Assembly (NCBI GenBank): GCA_900546825.1
Contig: UREE01000020.1
Span: 1-28,767 of the forward strand
Source of the DNA: an uncultured Collinsella sp.
Lineage (GTDB): Bacteria > Actinomycetota > Coriobacteriia > Coriobacteriales > Coriobacteriaceae
Length of the DNA: 28,767 bases
Direction: 5' to 3'
Position 1 is the first letter of the stretch, and each line of letters opens with the position of its first letter. The notes beneath the pieces were generated by a model. That model was not told where the DNA came from. It did not search any database and saw only the letters and a program-made list of their open reading frames with translations. Made by a program: the position numbers and the translations under genes. Shown piece by piece: positions 7,643-15,667 of this stretch.

Positions 7643-7674
7643 AAAAAAGGCGCTGAGCCGTATGGCCCAGCGCC
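7643..7674 (-). terminator. Intrinsic terminator of enolase
   Basis: GGCGCTG and CAGCGCC pair across 7649-7674, and the A run at 7643-7648 reads as U6 on the - strand. It separates eno from the FtsB-like gene and argues against the longer FtsB start. Confidence 0.85.
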
Positions 7675-7746
7675 CATGGCGCTTTGCAGCATCCAGTCAA
7701 GGCGGGACGGAACCGAGTCAGCCTCCCCCTCGCCAAATTCGCCCGT

Positions 7747-9036
7747 TTAGCGAATGTTGTAAAACGCGGCCTTGCCGGCATAGCGCGCGCTGCCCTCGAG
7801 CTCGTCCTCGATGCGGATGAGCTGGTTGTACTTGGCGATACGGTCGCTGCGGCACGGGGCGCCCGACTTGATCTGGCCGGCGTTGACGCCCACGACCAGG
7901 TCGGCAATCGTGGAGTCCTCAGTCTCGCCGGAGCGGTGGCTCACGATGCAAGCATAGCCGGCCTCCTTGGCGGTCTCGATGGCCTCGAGCGACTCGGTGA
8001 GTGTGCCGATCTGGTTGACCTTGACCAGGATCGCGTTGGCGGCACCCAGCTCGATGCCCTTCTTAAGGCGCTCGGTGTTGGTGACGAACAGGTCGTCGCC
8101 CACCAGCTGCACCTTGTTGCCAATGCGACGGGTGAGCTCAACCCAGCCGTCCCAGTCCTCCTCGGCCATGCCGTCCTCGATGGAGATGATGGGATAGGTG
8201 TCGACGAGCTTTTCCCAGTAATCAACCATCTGGGCGCTCGTGTACTCCACGCCCTCGCCCTTGAGCTCGTACATGCCGGTCTCGGCGTTGTAGAACTCGG
8301 TCGAGGCCGGGTCCATGGCGTACATGAAGTCGACGCCGGGCTTAAAGCCGGCCTTCTCCACGGCCTTGGTGATGTACTCGAACGGCTCGGCATTGGTCTT
8401 GAGGTTGGGCGCAAAGCCGCCCTCGTCGCCCACGCCGCCGCCCAGGCCGGCCTCGTGCAGCACGCCCTTGAGGGTGTGGTAGACCTCGGCGCACCAACGC
8501 AGGCCCTCGGCAAAGCTCGGGGCGCCCACCGGCATGATCATGAACTCCTGGAAGTCAACGTTATTGTCGGCATGGACGCCACCGTTGAGGATATTCATCA
8601 TAGGCGTGGGCAGCAGGTGGGCGTTGACGCCGCCCAGGTACTGGTACAGCGACAGGCCCGCCGACTCGGCAGCGGCGCGGGCGACGGCCAGCGACACGCC
8701 CAGGATGGCGTTGGCACCGAGCTTGGTCTTGTTGGGGGTACCGTCCGCGGCAATCAGCGCGGCATCGACGGCGCGCTGGTCGAAGGCGTCGAGGCCCACG
8801 ACGGCGTTAGCGCACTCGTTATTGACGTGCTCGACGGCCTGCGAAACGCCCTTGCCCAGATAGCGGCCCTTGTCGCCGTCGCGCAGCTCACATGCCTCAA
8901 AGGCGCCGGTCGAAGCACCCGAAGGCACCATTGCGCGGCCAAAGCTGCCGTCCTCGAGCACGACCTCGACCTCGACGGTGGGATTGCCGCGGCTGTCGAG
9001 CACCTCGCGACCGTAGACGTCCAAAATATCGCTCAT
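7747..9036 (-). CDS. eno: Enolase (phosphopyruvate hydratase)
   Basis: 429 aa, the normal bacterial length. It converts 2-phosphoglycerate to phosphoenolpyruvate in glycolysis, and so also feeds the PTS systems in this window. Diagnostic segments are YGREVLDSRGNPTVEVEV near the N-terminus, PSGASTGAFEACELRD (mobile loop), VGDEGGFAPN, the metal-binding SIEDGMAEEDW and LVGDDLFVTN, the catalytic lysine region AILVKVNQIGTLTE, and IVSHRSGETED near the C-terminus. The ATG at 9034-9036 follows GAGGGAGA. It is monocistronic or nearly so, with its own promoter region and terminator. Confidence 0.98.
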   Translation of the reverse strand: MSDILDVYGREVLDSRGNPTVEVEVVLEDGSFGRAMVPSGASTGAFEACELRDGDKGRYLGKGVSQAVEHVNNECANAVVGLDAFDQRAVDAALIAADGTPNKTKLGANAILGVSLAVARAAAESAGLSLYQYLGGVNAHLLPTPMMNILNGGVHADNNVDFQEFMIMPVGAPSFAEGLRWCAEVYHTLKGVLHEAGLGGGVGDEGGFAPNLKTNAEPFEYITKAVEKAGFKPGVDFMYAMDPASTEFYNAETGMYELKGEGVEYTSAQMVDYWEKLVDTYPIISIEDGMAEEDWDGWVELTRRIGNKVQLVGDDLFVTNTERLKKGIELGAANAILVKVNQIGTLTESLEAIETAKEAGYACIVSHRSGETEDSTIADLVVGVNAGQIKSGAPCRSDRIAKYNQLIRIEDELEGSARYAGKAAFYNIR

Positions 9037-9112
9037 GTTGTCTCCCTCTCACTTGGAAACGGGTTGAATGCTTGGCGACACGGCTTGCACGCTACAGCGG
9101 CGCGCAGGTTCA

Positions 9113-9168
9113 TAAGTTAGCCTTATCGCACTTTTTGCATTATGCCCTAAGTTAGCCAAGGGATACAA
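9113..9168 (-). promoter_or_regulatory. Candidate eno promoter with a repeated GGCTAACTTA motif
   Basis: On the - strand TTGTAT (9163-9168) and CATAAT (9139-9144) are 18 bases apart. The 10-mer GGCTAACTTA occurs twice on that strand, at 9148-9157 between the hexamers and at 9113-9122 just downstream, 35 bases start to start. The placement fits a repressor or activator site, but no regulator is identified. Confidence 0.4.
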
Positions 9169-9169
9169 T

Positions 9170-9217
9170 CTTTTTAAAAATAATAGGGGCGATGGGACAA
9201 GTCCGTCCCGTCGCCCC
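9170..9217 (-). terminator. Intrinsic terminator of the mazG unit
   Basis: On the - strand GGGGCGACGGGAC pairs with GTCCCATCGCCCC (9186-9217; one G-T pair), followed by a T/A-rich tract. It lies just after the mazG stop at 9225. Confidence 0.85.
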
Positions 9218-9224
9218 CGCAGTC

Positions 9225-10085
9225 TTACTCCTCTGCCTTTGCGGCATCCCAGAGGTCATTGAGGCCGTGGGTCGAAAGCTCGGCCAGATCCACGTGGGCG
9301 TCGGCCGCCATCTGCTCCATCGCGGCCCAGCGGCGGCGGAACTTTGCCGTACTGGCACGCAGGGCGCTCTCGGCGTCAATTCCCTCCTTGCGCGCAACGT
9401 TGACCAGGGCAAAGAGCAGGTCGCCAAACTCCATCTCGCGCTCGGGAGAACCGGGAGCCTCGGCCTCAAACTCGGCACGCTCCTCGGCAACCTCGTCCCA
9501 CACGTCCTGGACCGTCTCCCACTCAAAGCCCACGACAGCCGCCTTGCGCGACACCTTCTGAGCCTGCATCAGCGCCGGCAGGTGCGTGGGCACACCGTCG
9601 AGCAGACCCTCGGGTGCGGCCCCGACTGCCGCCACGGCCTGGTCTTTGGCGGCCTTCTCGGCAAGCTTGACCTCGTCCCAAATCTTGAGCACCTCGTCGG
9701 AGTTGTCGGCATCCGCATCGCCAAACACGTGCGGGTGACGACGGATGAGCTTGGCGTCGATATCGCGCGCCACATCGGCCAGCGAAAACTCGCCGGCATC
9801 CGCCGCAATCTGCGCATGCAGTACGACCTGCATGAGCACGTCGCCCAACTCCTCGCGCAGGTGTGCCGCGTCGTCGGCCTCGATGCAGTCGAGCGCCTCG
9901 TAGGCTTCCTCGATCATGTTCTTGCCAATGCTGCGGTGCGTCTGCTCGCGGTCCCACGGGCAGCCGTCGGGCTGACGCAGGCGCCAGATGGTCTGCACCA
10001 GATGCTGCAGCTCGGCCGACGCGTCTACCAGCGTGGACAGGTCGCGCGAGCCCTCGGCATTTTGCTGAGCCAGCTGCTCTGCCAT
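9225..10085 (-). CDS. mazG: Nucleoside triphosphate pyrophosphohydrolase MazG
   Basis: 286 aa from the ATG at 10085. The longer frame to 10193 overlaps the upstream gene and adds unrelated sequence. Two tandem MazG domains are visible. The first has CPWDREQTHRSI, EEAYEALDCIE and LREELGDVLMQVVLHA; the second has FEWETVQDVWDEVAEE, REMEFGDLLFALVNVAR and a C-terminal FRRRWAAME. E-E-x-x-E and E-x-x-D residues in each domain bind Mg. The family converts (d)NTPs to monophosphates and PPi, cleaning aberrant nucleotides or affecting ppGpp. It starts 2 nt after the yfcE-like stop, with GGAGG inside that gene's end, so translation is coupled. Confidence 0.93.
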   Translation of the reverse strand: MAEQLAQQNAEGSRDLSTLVDASAELQHLVQTIWRLRQPDGCPWDREQTHRSIGKNMIEEAYEALDCIEADDAAHLREELGDVLMQVVLHAQIAADAGEFSLADVARDIDAKLIRRHPHVFGDADADNSDEVLKIWDEVKLAEKAAKDQAVAAVGAAPEGLLDGVPTHLPALMQAQKVSRKAAVVGFEWETVQDVWDEVAEERAEFEAEAPGSPEREMEFGDLLFALVNVARKEGIDAESALRASTAKFRRRWAAMEQMAADAHVDLAELSTHGLNDLWDAAKAEE

Positions 10086-10087
10086 GG

Positions 10088-10636
10088 TTATTCCTCCTCC
10101 AGGATCACGTGACGGAACGCGCCGTCCTCGTAGATGCCATAGCTGTGCGTACCGTCCTTGGGAATGCTCACGCTGCCGGGGTTGAAGAGCCACAGGCCCG
10201 GGTGCGCCTCGCTTGCCTCGTTAACCTTGATGTGCGTGTGGCCGTAGACGAGCGCGGAGCCCTCGGGCAGCGCGGGCGCGTGATCAACGCTGTTATGCAT
10301 GCCAGCGCCAAAGACGTGGCCATGCGTCAGGAACAGCTCGCGGCCGGTCTCGTCGAACAGCGTGGCGTAGTCGGCCATGACGGGGAAGTCGAGGACCATC
10401 TGGTCGACCTCGGCGTCGCAGTTGCCGCGCACCGCGATGATGCGGTCGGCCAGGGCGTTGAGCAGCGGAATCACACGCTTGGGGGCATAGTCGCGCGGCA
10501 GGTCGTTGCGCGGGCCGTGGTAGAGCAGGTCGCCCAGCAGAACGATGCGGTCGGGCTGCTCGGATTCGATAGCGGCGACCAGGCGCTCGGTCCAGTATGC
10601 CGAGCCGTGGATGTCGGAGGCGATGAGGTATTTCAT
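10088..10636 (-). CDS. YfcE-type metallophosphodiesterase
   Basis: 182 aa, the usual YfcE length. Metal-binding motifs are SDIHGS (D8, H10), GDLLYHGPRN, RGNCDAE, LTHGHVFG and YGHTHIK, followed by FNPGSVSIPKDG. This is the YfcE/MJ0936 phosphodiesterase pattern, with GNCD rather than GNHD. The natural substrate is not known. AAAGGA precedes the ATG by six bases. It is the middle gene of the larC2-like, yfcE-like, mazG unit. Unlike the phosphatase at 238-810, all metal motifs are present. Confidence 0.9.
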   Translation of the reverse strand: MKYLIASDIHGSAYWTERLVAAIESEQPDRIVLLGDLLYHGPRNDLPRDYAPKRVIPLLNALADRIIAVRGNCDAEVDQMVLDFPVMADYATLFDETGRELFLTHGHVFGAGMHNSVDHAPALPEGSALVYGHTHIKVNEASEAHPGLWLFNPGSVSIPKDGTHSYGIYEDGAFRHVILEEE

Positions 10637-10691
10637 GGGTGGTCCTTTCGGTGGGGTTAATTGGATTGGCGCGGCACGTCACTCGCCCGCA

Positions 10692-11177
10692 TCACTCAAA
10701 TCGCAGCGCCGCGCTCTGAGCCGCCTGCATCACGCGCTGGAGCGGCGCGTTGTGCTCGCGGGCAAGACGGGCACAATCCTCGTACTCGGGTGCCGCGCGC
10801 TCGCTGCCGTCGGGCAGGGTGGCTACTTTGACGGCCACCTCGCCCCAAGGCGTCGCTACCTGCTCAAAACGACGCGGCAGGCAGACGCGTTCCATCACCT
10901 GGCGACGAACGGCGTTGGTCGTGGTCTCCAAAAAGATAATCGTCTGTAGGCGCTCGATATCCTCGTGCGAGCAGATCACCTGCAGCTGCCAGCCGGGGCG
11001 ACCTTTTTTGCAGTAGAGAGGCAGCCAGTGCACCTCGCGCGCACCTGCCTCGCGCAGGCGGTCGGCGGCATAGGCGAGTACCTCGGGCGATGCATCGTCG
11101 ATGTCGCACTCCAGCTTGACGATGGTTTCGGGCGCATCGGTCTCGCGGGACAGCGGAGATGTACTTCCACGTTGCAT
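10692..11177 (-). CDS. LarC C-terminal (LarC2/DUF111)-like protein, stand-alone
   Basis: 161 aa from the ATG at 11177; upstream in-frame codons to 11285 look non-coding. IVKLECDIDDASPEVLAYAADRL, CKKGRPGWQLQVIC and IIFLETTTNAVRRQVMER match the C-terminal half of LarC, the CTP-dependent nickel insertase of the nickel-pincer cofactor pathway for lactate racemase. Full LarC is about 400 aa. The N-terminal LarC1 half, and larA, larB and larE, are not nearby. In some bacteria LarC1 and LarC2 are joined by frameshifting, but no LarC1-like sequence lies upstream here. Either LarC1 is encoded elsewhere or this is a separate use of the domain. Confidence 0.8.
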   Translation of the reverse strand: MQRGSTSPLSRETDAPETIVKLECDIDDASPEVLAYAADRLREAGAREVHWLPLYCKKGRPGWQLQVICSHEDIERLQTIIFLETTTNAVRRQVMERVCLPRRFEQVATPWGEVAVKVATLPDGSERAAPEYEDCARLAREHNAPLQRVMQAAQSAALRFE

Positions 11178-11561
11178 ACGGTCCGGATCCTTTCCGCACG
11201 GGCTCGTTTTGTTCACCCAAACGCTAGCACATCGGACGTGGCACAGGCGTGACTTTCGTCCGTCGCCGCCCTCGCCCCTATCCAAACATGTACATCAGCC
11301 TCCAAACATGTCATTTTTTGCAGCTTTCGGAGGCTGACGTACACGTTTTGGAGCGGGGCCGCACACGATCAGAATTGCGCCTGCACTCCGTCCGCCATAA
11401 AGTTCGCTGCACTCAACAATTTTGGACTTTCTACGCAGTTCATCGGCTAAAAAATTACCCTCGGCATACTTACCTGCTGCACGATGTTACTCTAGTTGCA
11501 TTTGGCTAACTAATCGGCTGCCGAGGACCCCGCCCGACACCGTTACGGCATCGGAGGTTTC
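11178..11561. other. Divergent intergenic region
   Basis: This 384-bp region lies between the - strand larC2-like gene and the + strand ABC transporter. It holds the inverted repeat at 11281-11352 and then an AT-richer stretch (11400-11515) that probably contains the transporter promoter, though no clean -35/-10 pair was found. No credible gene is present. Confidence 0.6.
11281..11352. repeat. Inverted repeat with 23/24-bp arms
   Basis: Arms 11281-11303 and 11329-11352 are reverse complements apart from one bulge and about two mismatches, around a 25-nt loop. TCCAAACATGT also occurs as a direct repeat at 11281 and 11301. There is no flanking T run, so it is not an ordinary terminator. It could be an operator, an mRNA structure or a dispersed palindromic repeat. 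Confidence 0.7.
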
Positions 11562-14500
11562 ATGTTCGAGAAGCGGCTCTTCTCCCTGGTTCCGCAGGCA
11601 ACGCCCTACATTGTGGCGAGCGTCCTGTTTAAATGGATCGCGCTCATGGCAAACATCACGGTGATGTGGGTGCTTGCGCGCATCTTGGGCGGCATCGTCA
11701 CGGACGGTCTTTCCGCCGCGCTCGCCGTCGATGCCCTCGCACAGGCGGCCTTGCCGCTCGCCGGCGCCATCATCGTGCGCGCCGCCGCCATCTATCTGGC
11801 GCAGCGTTCCGGTGACAAGGCCGCCTTCAAAGCCGTCCGCCGCGTGCGTTCGCTCGTCTATGACAAGCTCACCGCGCTCGGCCCGTCCTATACCGAAACC
11901 GTCCCCACCGCCGAGGCCGTGCAAACCAGCGTGGAGGGCGCCACGCAACTCCAGGTATACTTTGGCGGCTATCTGCCGCAGCTCTTTTTTGCCGGCCTGG
12001 CACCCATCACGCTGTTCGTGCTGCTCGTAGGCCAAGCGGGACTTCCCGCCGCGCTGCTGCTCGTATGCGTCCCGGTCATCCCCATCTCCATCATGATGGT
12101 CATGCGCAACGCAAAAAAGATCGGTTCCGAGTATTGGGGCAGCTACGTCGATCTGGGCGGCATGTTCCTGGAGGCCGTTCAGGGTCTTACCACCCTTAAG
12201 GTGTATCAGGCCGACCGCGACTGGCACAAGCGCATCAACGCCGAGTCCGAGCGTTTCCGCACAGCGACCATGCGCCTGCTGGTGATGCAGCTGCGCTCCA
12301 TTTGCGTTATGGACCTGGTCGTCTATATGGGCGCCGCGCTCGGCATTATCGTAGCCACGCTGCAGCTCGCCACGGGCAAAATTGGCTTTGAGGCGGCCTT
12401 TCTAGTCGTCTTTCTGTCGCAGGAGTTCTTTTTGCCCATGCGCCGCCTGGGATCGCTGTTCCACACGGCCATGAACGGCATGGCCGCCTCGCGCCGCATG
12501 TTTGGCATTTTGGATACGCCCGAGCCCGAGCGCGGCGATGTTGAGCTTGACGGTCGCGGCGATATCGAGCTCGCGGGCGTGAGCTATGCATACGGCGACC
12601 GCACGGTGCTGGACAGCGCCAGCGCGACCATTGCGCACGGCTCGCTCGTGGCACTCGTGGGCGAAAGCGGCGGCGGCAAGTCCACGCTCGCGGGGATTAT
12701 CGCGGGCCGCAAGGGTGCCTACCGTGGCAGCGTTCGCATTGGCGGCGTCGAGCTGCGCGATGCCACGGCCGCCTCACTCATGCGTGCCGTCACCCTGGTG
12801 CCCACCAACGGCTACCTGTTTGCCGGCACCCTGCGCGACAACCTGCTGCTCGCCCAGCCCAACGCCACCGACGCCGAGCTTTTGCGCGCGCTCGGCCGCA
12901 CGCGCGTGGCGGCCTTTGTGCAGGCCAACGGCGGGCTCGACATGGTGATTAACGAGGGCGGCACCAACCTTTCGGGTGGCCAGCGCCAGCGCGTGTGCAT
13001 GGCACGCGCCCTGCTGCACGACTCGCCGATCTATGTGTTTGACGAGGCTACGAGCAATGTGGACGCTGCGAGCGAAGCCGCGATCGGCGAGGTCATCGCA
13101 TCGCTTGCCGGCGAGCACACTGTAATTGTGGTGGCACACCGCCTGTCGACGATCGTGGACGCCGACCAGATTCTGGTGCTGGAACGCGGTCGCATTGCCG
13201 AGCGCGGGACTCACGGCGAGCTCTTGGCAACCGCGGGCGCCTATGCGCGCATGTGGAACAGCCAGGAGCAGCTCTCGGCATATGCGTATGCGGAGGGTGA
13301 TGCCGAGGATGCCGGCGCGGTTGAGGCTGTTGACGGCAGCACCGCCCGTACCGATGGCCTCAACGGTGCCGGCTCGTCTTCCGCTGCCGCGGTGCCTGAC
13401 TCCGGCCGCGCCCGTCGCTCGGCGCCGTCCATCATGTGGCGCATGATGGGGCTCGTCCGACCGCTTGCCGGCTGGCTTGTGCTAGCCGTCGCGCTGGGCA
13501 GCATTGGCATGCTCACCGCCGCGTTCGTGCCGGCCTTTGGCGCCCTTGGCCTTATGGCCGCGCTGGGCCGCAACGCCTTGGGGCTTGGTCTTATCGTCAC
13601 ATGCGCGGCCTGTGCCGCCTGCGGCATCGCGCGCGGGCCGCTCCACTACGGCGAGCAGCTCTGCAACCATTACATCGCATTCCGTCTGCTCGCACACATT
13701 CGCGACCTGGTGTTTGGCGCCCTGCGCCAGCTCGCCCCCGCCAAGCTCGAGGGCCGCGGCAAGGGCGAGCTCGTGAGCCTGGTCACCTCGGATATCGAGC
13801 TGCTCGAGGTCTTCTACGCGCACACCATCTCGCCCATTGCCATAGCTCTGGTCTGCACCGTTGTGTTTGAGGGCTTTTTGCTGGCTGTGAGCCCCGAGCT
13901 CGCGGGCATCGCGCTCGTGGCCTACGCGGTCCTGGGCGTGCTGCTGCCCCTGACCTCGGCCAAGGCATGCGGCACCACCGGCCGCCAGAGCCGCGAGGGC
14001 GCCGGTAAGCTGGGCGCCTTTGTACTCGACAGTCTGCGCGGCGCGGGCGAGACCATCCAGTTTGCCGGTGGCACCGATCGCAGCCGTGCCCTGGGCAAGC
14101 TGACCGAGCAAGTCGGCGCCGTGGACGCGCGCCTCAAGCGCCGCCAGGCGGTCAGCGAGGCCGTAGCCGATGCGCTTATTCTTGTGGCTAATCTGGTGAT
14201 GCTCGGGCGTGCGCTGCAGCTGGTGGCTGCGGGAACGATTGACTTTGCCGCAGCGTTTGTCGCCGTCTTTACCTTTGTGTCGTCGTTTGGCTCGGTGATG
14301 GCCGTGAGCCGCCTGGGCGCCTCACTGCAGGAGACGCTCGCCTCGGGCGCACGCGTGCTCGATTTGCTCGACGAGCAGCCCCAGTGCGCCGAGGTCGCCG
14401 ATGGACAGAACGTTGAGTTTGCCGGCGCCGCAGCCGAGCATGTGAGCTTTAGCTATGTGGGCGGCGTGGACGCGGGCGGTGCGGGCGCCACAGAGCAGGT

Positions 14501-15128
14501 CGCGAACGACACCGCTGCGAGTCTCATCCTCGACGACGTGACCTGCACCTTTGCGCCCGGTACCATGACCTGCATCATGGGGCGCTCGGGTTCGGGCAAG
14601 TCGACGCTGCTTAAGCTGCTCATGCGCTTTTGGGACCCCGCAGCCGGCACCATCACGGTGAGCGGCGTCGATGCCCGCCACATCAACACGGCGAGCCTGC
14701 GCAGCCACGAGGCCTATATGACCCAGGACACGCATCTGTTCTGCGGCACCGTACGCGAGAACCTGCTGGTCGCGCACGCCAACGCCACCGATGCCGAGCT
14801 GCTCGACGCTTGCCGCTCCGCCTCACTCACCACGCTCATCGACCGTCTGCCGCAGGGACTCGACACGCCCGTTGCCGAGCTGGGCGACTCGCTTTCGGGC
14901 GGCGAGCGCCAGCGCATCGGCCTTGCGCGCATCTTCCTCAACGACGCACCCTTCATCTTGCTCGACGAACCCACCAGCGCGCTCGATGCTCTCAACGAGG
15001 CGTCCGTGATGCAGGCAATCGACGAGCTCAAGCGCCGCGGCAAGACCATTGTGCTCGTGAGCCACCGTGCCAGCACCTGCGCGTTTGCCGATTTCTCGCT
15101 TTCGGTCGAGCACGGGAGGCTGAGCTAA
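11562..15128 (+). CDS. Fused CydD-CydC-like ABC exporter (two TMD-NBD halves in one chain)
   Basis: 1188 aa. Half 1: six-helix membrane domain (about 15-310) with the CydD-like GGYLPQLFFAGLAPITLF and LEAVQGLTTLKVYQAD; NBD with Walker A GESGGGKST (about 367), signature LSGGQRQR (about 469) and Walker B YVFDEATS (about 490). A low-complexity Ala/Ser/Asp linker spans about 560-620. Half 2: CydC-like membrane domain, then Walker A GRSGSGKST (about 1007), signature LSGGERQR (about 1112), Walker B ILLDEPTS (about 1131) and an H-loop VSHRAST. CydDC exports cysteine/glutathione-type thiols or haem-related substrates in E. coli, where it is two proteins. GGAGG lies five bases before the ATG. The stop overlaps the next gene's ATG by one base, linking it to a nitrosative-stress family protein. 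Substrate is inferred only. Confidence 0.88.
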   Translation: MFEKRLFSLVPQATPYIVASVLFKWIALMANITVMWVLARILGGIVTDGLSAALAVDALAQAALPLAGAIIVRAAAIYLAQRSGDKAAFKAVRRVRSLVYDKLTALGPSYTETVPTAEAVQTSVEGATQLQVYFGGYLPQLFFAGLAPITLFVLLVGQAGLPAALLLVCVPVIPISIMMVMRNAKKIGSEYWGSYVDLGGMFLEAVQGLTTLKVYQADRDWHKRINAESERFRTATMRLLVMQLRSICVMDLVVYMGAALGIIVATLQLATGKIGFEAAFLVVFLSQEFFLPMRRLGSLFHTAMNGMAASRRMFGILDTPEPERGDVELDGRGDIELAGVSYAYGDRTVLDSASATIAHGSLVALVGESGGGKSTLAGIIAGRKGAYRGSVRIGGVELRDATAASLMRAVTLVPTNGYLFAGTLRDNLLLAQPNATDAELLRALGRTRVAAFVQANGGLDMVINEGGTNLSGGQRQRVCMARALLHDSPIYVFDEATSNVDAASEAAIGEVIASLAGEHTVIVVAHRLSTIVDADQILVLERGRIAERGTHGELLATAGAYARMWNSQEQLSAYAYAEGDAEDAGAVEAVDGSTARTDGLNGAGSSSAAAVPDSGRARRSAPSIMWRMMGLVRPLAGWLVLAVALGSIGMLTAAFVPAFGALGLMAALGRNALGLGLIVTCAACAACGIARGPLHYGEQLCNHYIAFRLLAHIRDLVFGALRQLAPAKLEGRGKGELVSLVTSDIELLEVFYAHTISPIAIALVCTVVFEGFLLAVSPELAGIALVAYAVLGVLLPLTSAKACGTTGRQSREGAGKLGAFVLDSLRGAGETIQFAGGTDRSRALGKLTEQVGAVDARLKRRQAVSEAVADALILVANLVMLGRALQLVAAGTIDFAAAFVAVFTFVSSFGSVMAVSRLGASLQETLASGARVLDLLDEQPQCAEVADGQNVEFAGAAAEHVSFSYVGGVDAGGAGATEQVANDTAASLILDDVTCTFAPGTMTCIMGRSGSGKSTLLKLLMRFWDPAAGTITVSGVDARHINTASLRSHEAYMTQDTHLFCGTVRENLLVAHANATDAELLDACRSASLTTLIDRLPQGLDTPVAELGDSLSGGERQRIGLARIFLNDAPFILLDEPTSALDALNEASVMQAIDELKRRGKTIVLVSHRASTCAFADFSLSVEHGRLS

Positions 15129-15547
15129 TGGCGCGCCCAGTCGACACACCGGAGCTAGCACGCAAACGTGAGCGTGAGGCCCAAATGGTGTCGCAGATGA
15201 TTGCGCTGTGGTGTCGTGGGCATCATGGCGGCGGGCATGTGGTCGAACAGGCTGGCGGCGATGAGTCCGTGCGCGTGAAACTCGGCCTTCGAACCATTAC
15301 GCTCTGCCCCGAATGCGCCGAGCTGCAGAAATACGCCATCGCGCGCATTGAGCACTGCCCGCACATGGGCACCAAGACATTTTGCTCGGCATGTCCTTCG
15401 CATTGTTACCGGCCTGCCATGCGCGAGAAGATCCGCGAGGTTATGCGTTGGTCGGGACCGCGTATGATCCGCTATCGCCCCATCACCGCCGTGAGACACG
15501 CGATGGTAACAGTGCAGGCCAAACGCGCGGCGGCACGAAGCAAGTAG
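15128..15547 (+). CDS. YgbA_NO family (nitrous-oxide-stimulated-promoter) cysteine-rich protein
   Basis: 139 aa. LARKREREAQMVSQMIALWCRGHHG at the N-terminus (cited in part) and the paired cysteines in TLCPECAELQKYA, HCPHMGTKTFCSAC and PSHCY match the YgbA family. In E. coli ygbA belongs to the NsrR regulon and is linked to recovery from nitric-oxide stress. The conserved cysteines could hold a metal or iron-sulfur site; that is inference. The start codon overlaps the ABC exporter stop (TAATG), so translation is coupled. Co-expression of a CydDC-like thiol exporter with a NO-linked protein suggests a shared redox/nitrosative role. The start is fixed by the overlap, although the frame stays open upstream. 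Confidence 0.85.
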   Translation: MARPVDTPELARKREREAQMVSQMIALWCRGHHGGGHVVEQAGGDESVRVKLGLRTITLCPECAELQKYAIARIEHCPHMGTKTFCSACPSHCYRPAMREKIREVMRWSGPRMIRYRPITAVRHAMVTVQAKRAAARSK

Positions 15548-15667
15548 TCGCCGGCGCCGGCACGCGCCGCCCCGCCTTTCCACTCGATTTCGGCACCCGG
15601 CGTGCGCGGCGTGTTGAGAGCTGCACCATTACAATGGAGCGGATTCACCAAATGCAAAGGAGTCGCC

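Noticed and set aside
7552..7692. Longer start for the FtsB-like protein
   Set aside because: It would read through the strong eno terminator at 7643-7674, and the downstream ATG gives a sensible N-terminus.
7684..9120. 478-codon + strand open frame
   Set aside because: It is a mirror of enolase on the opposite strand with repetitive Gly/Leu/Val/His composition.
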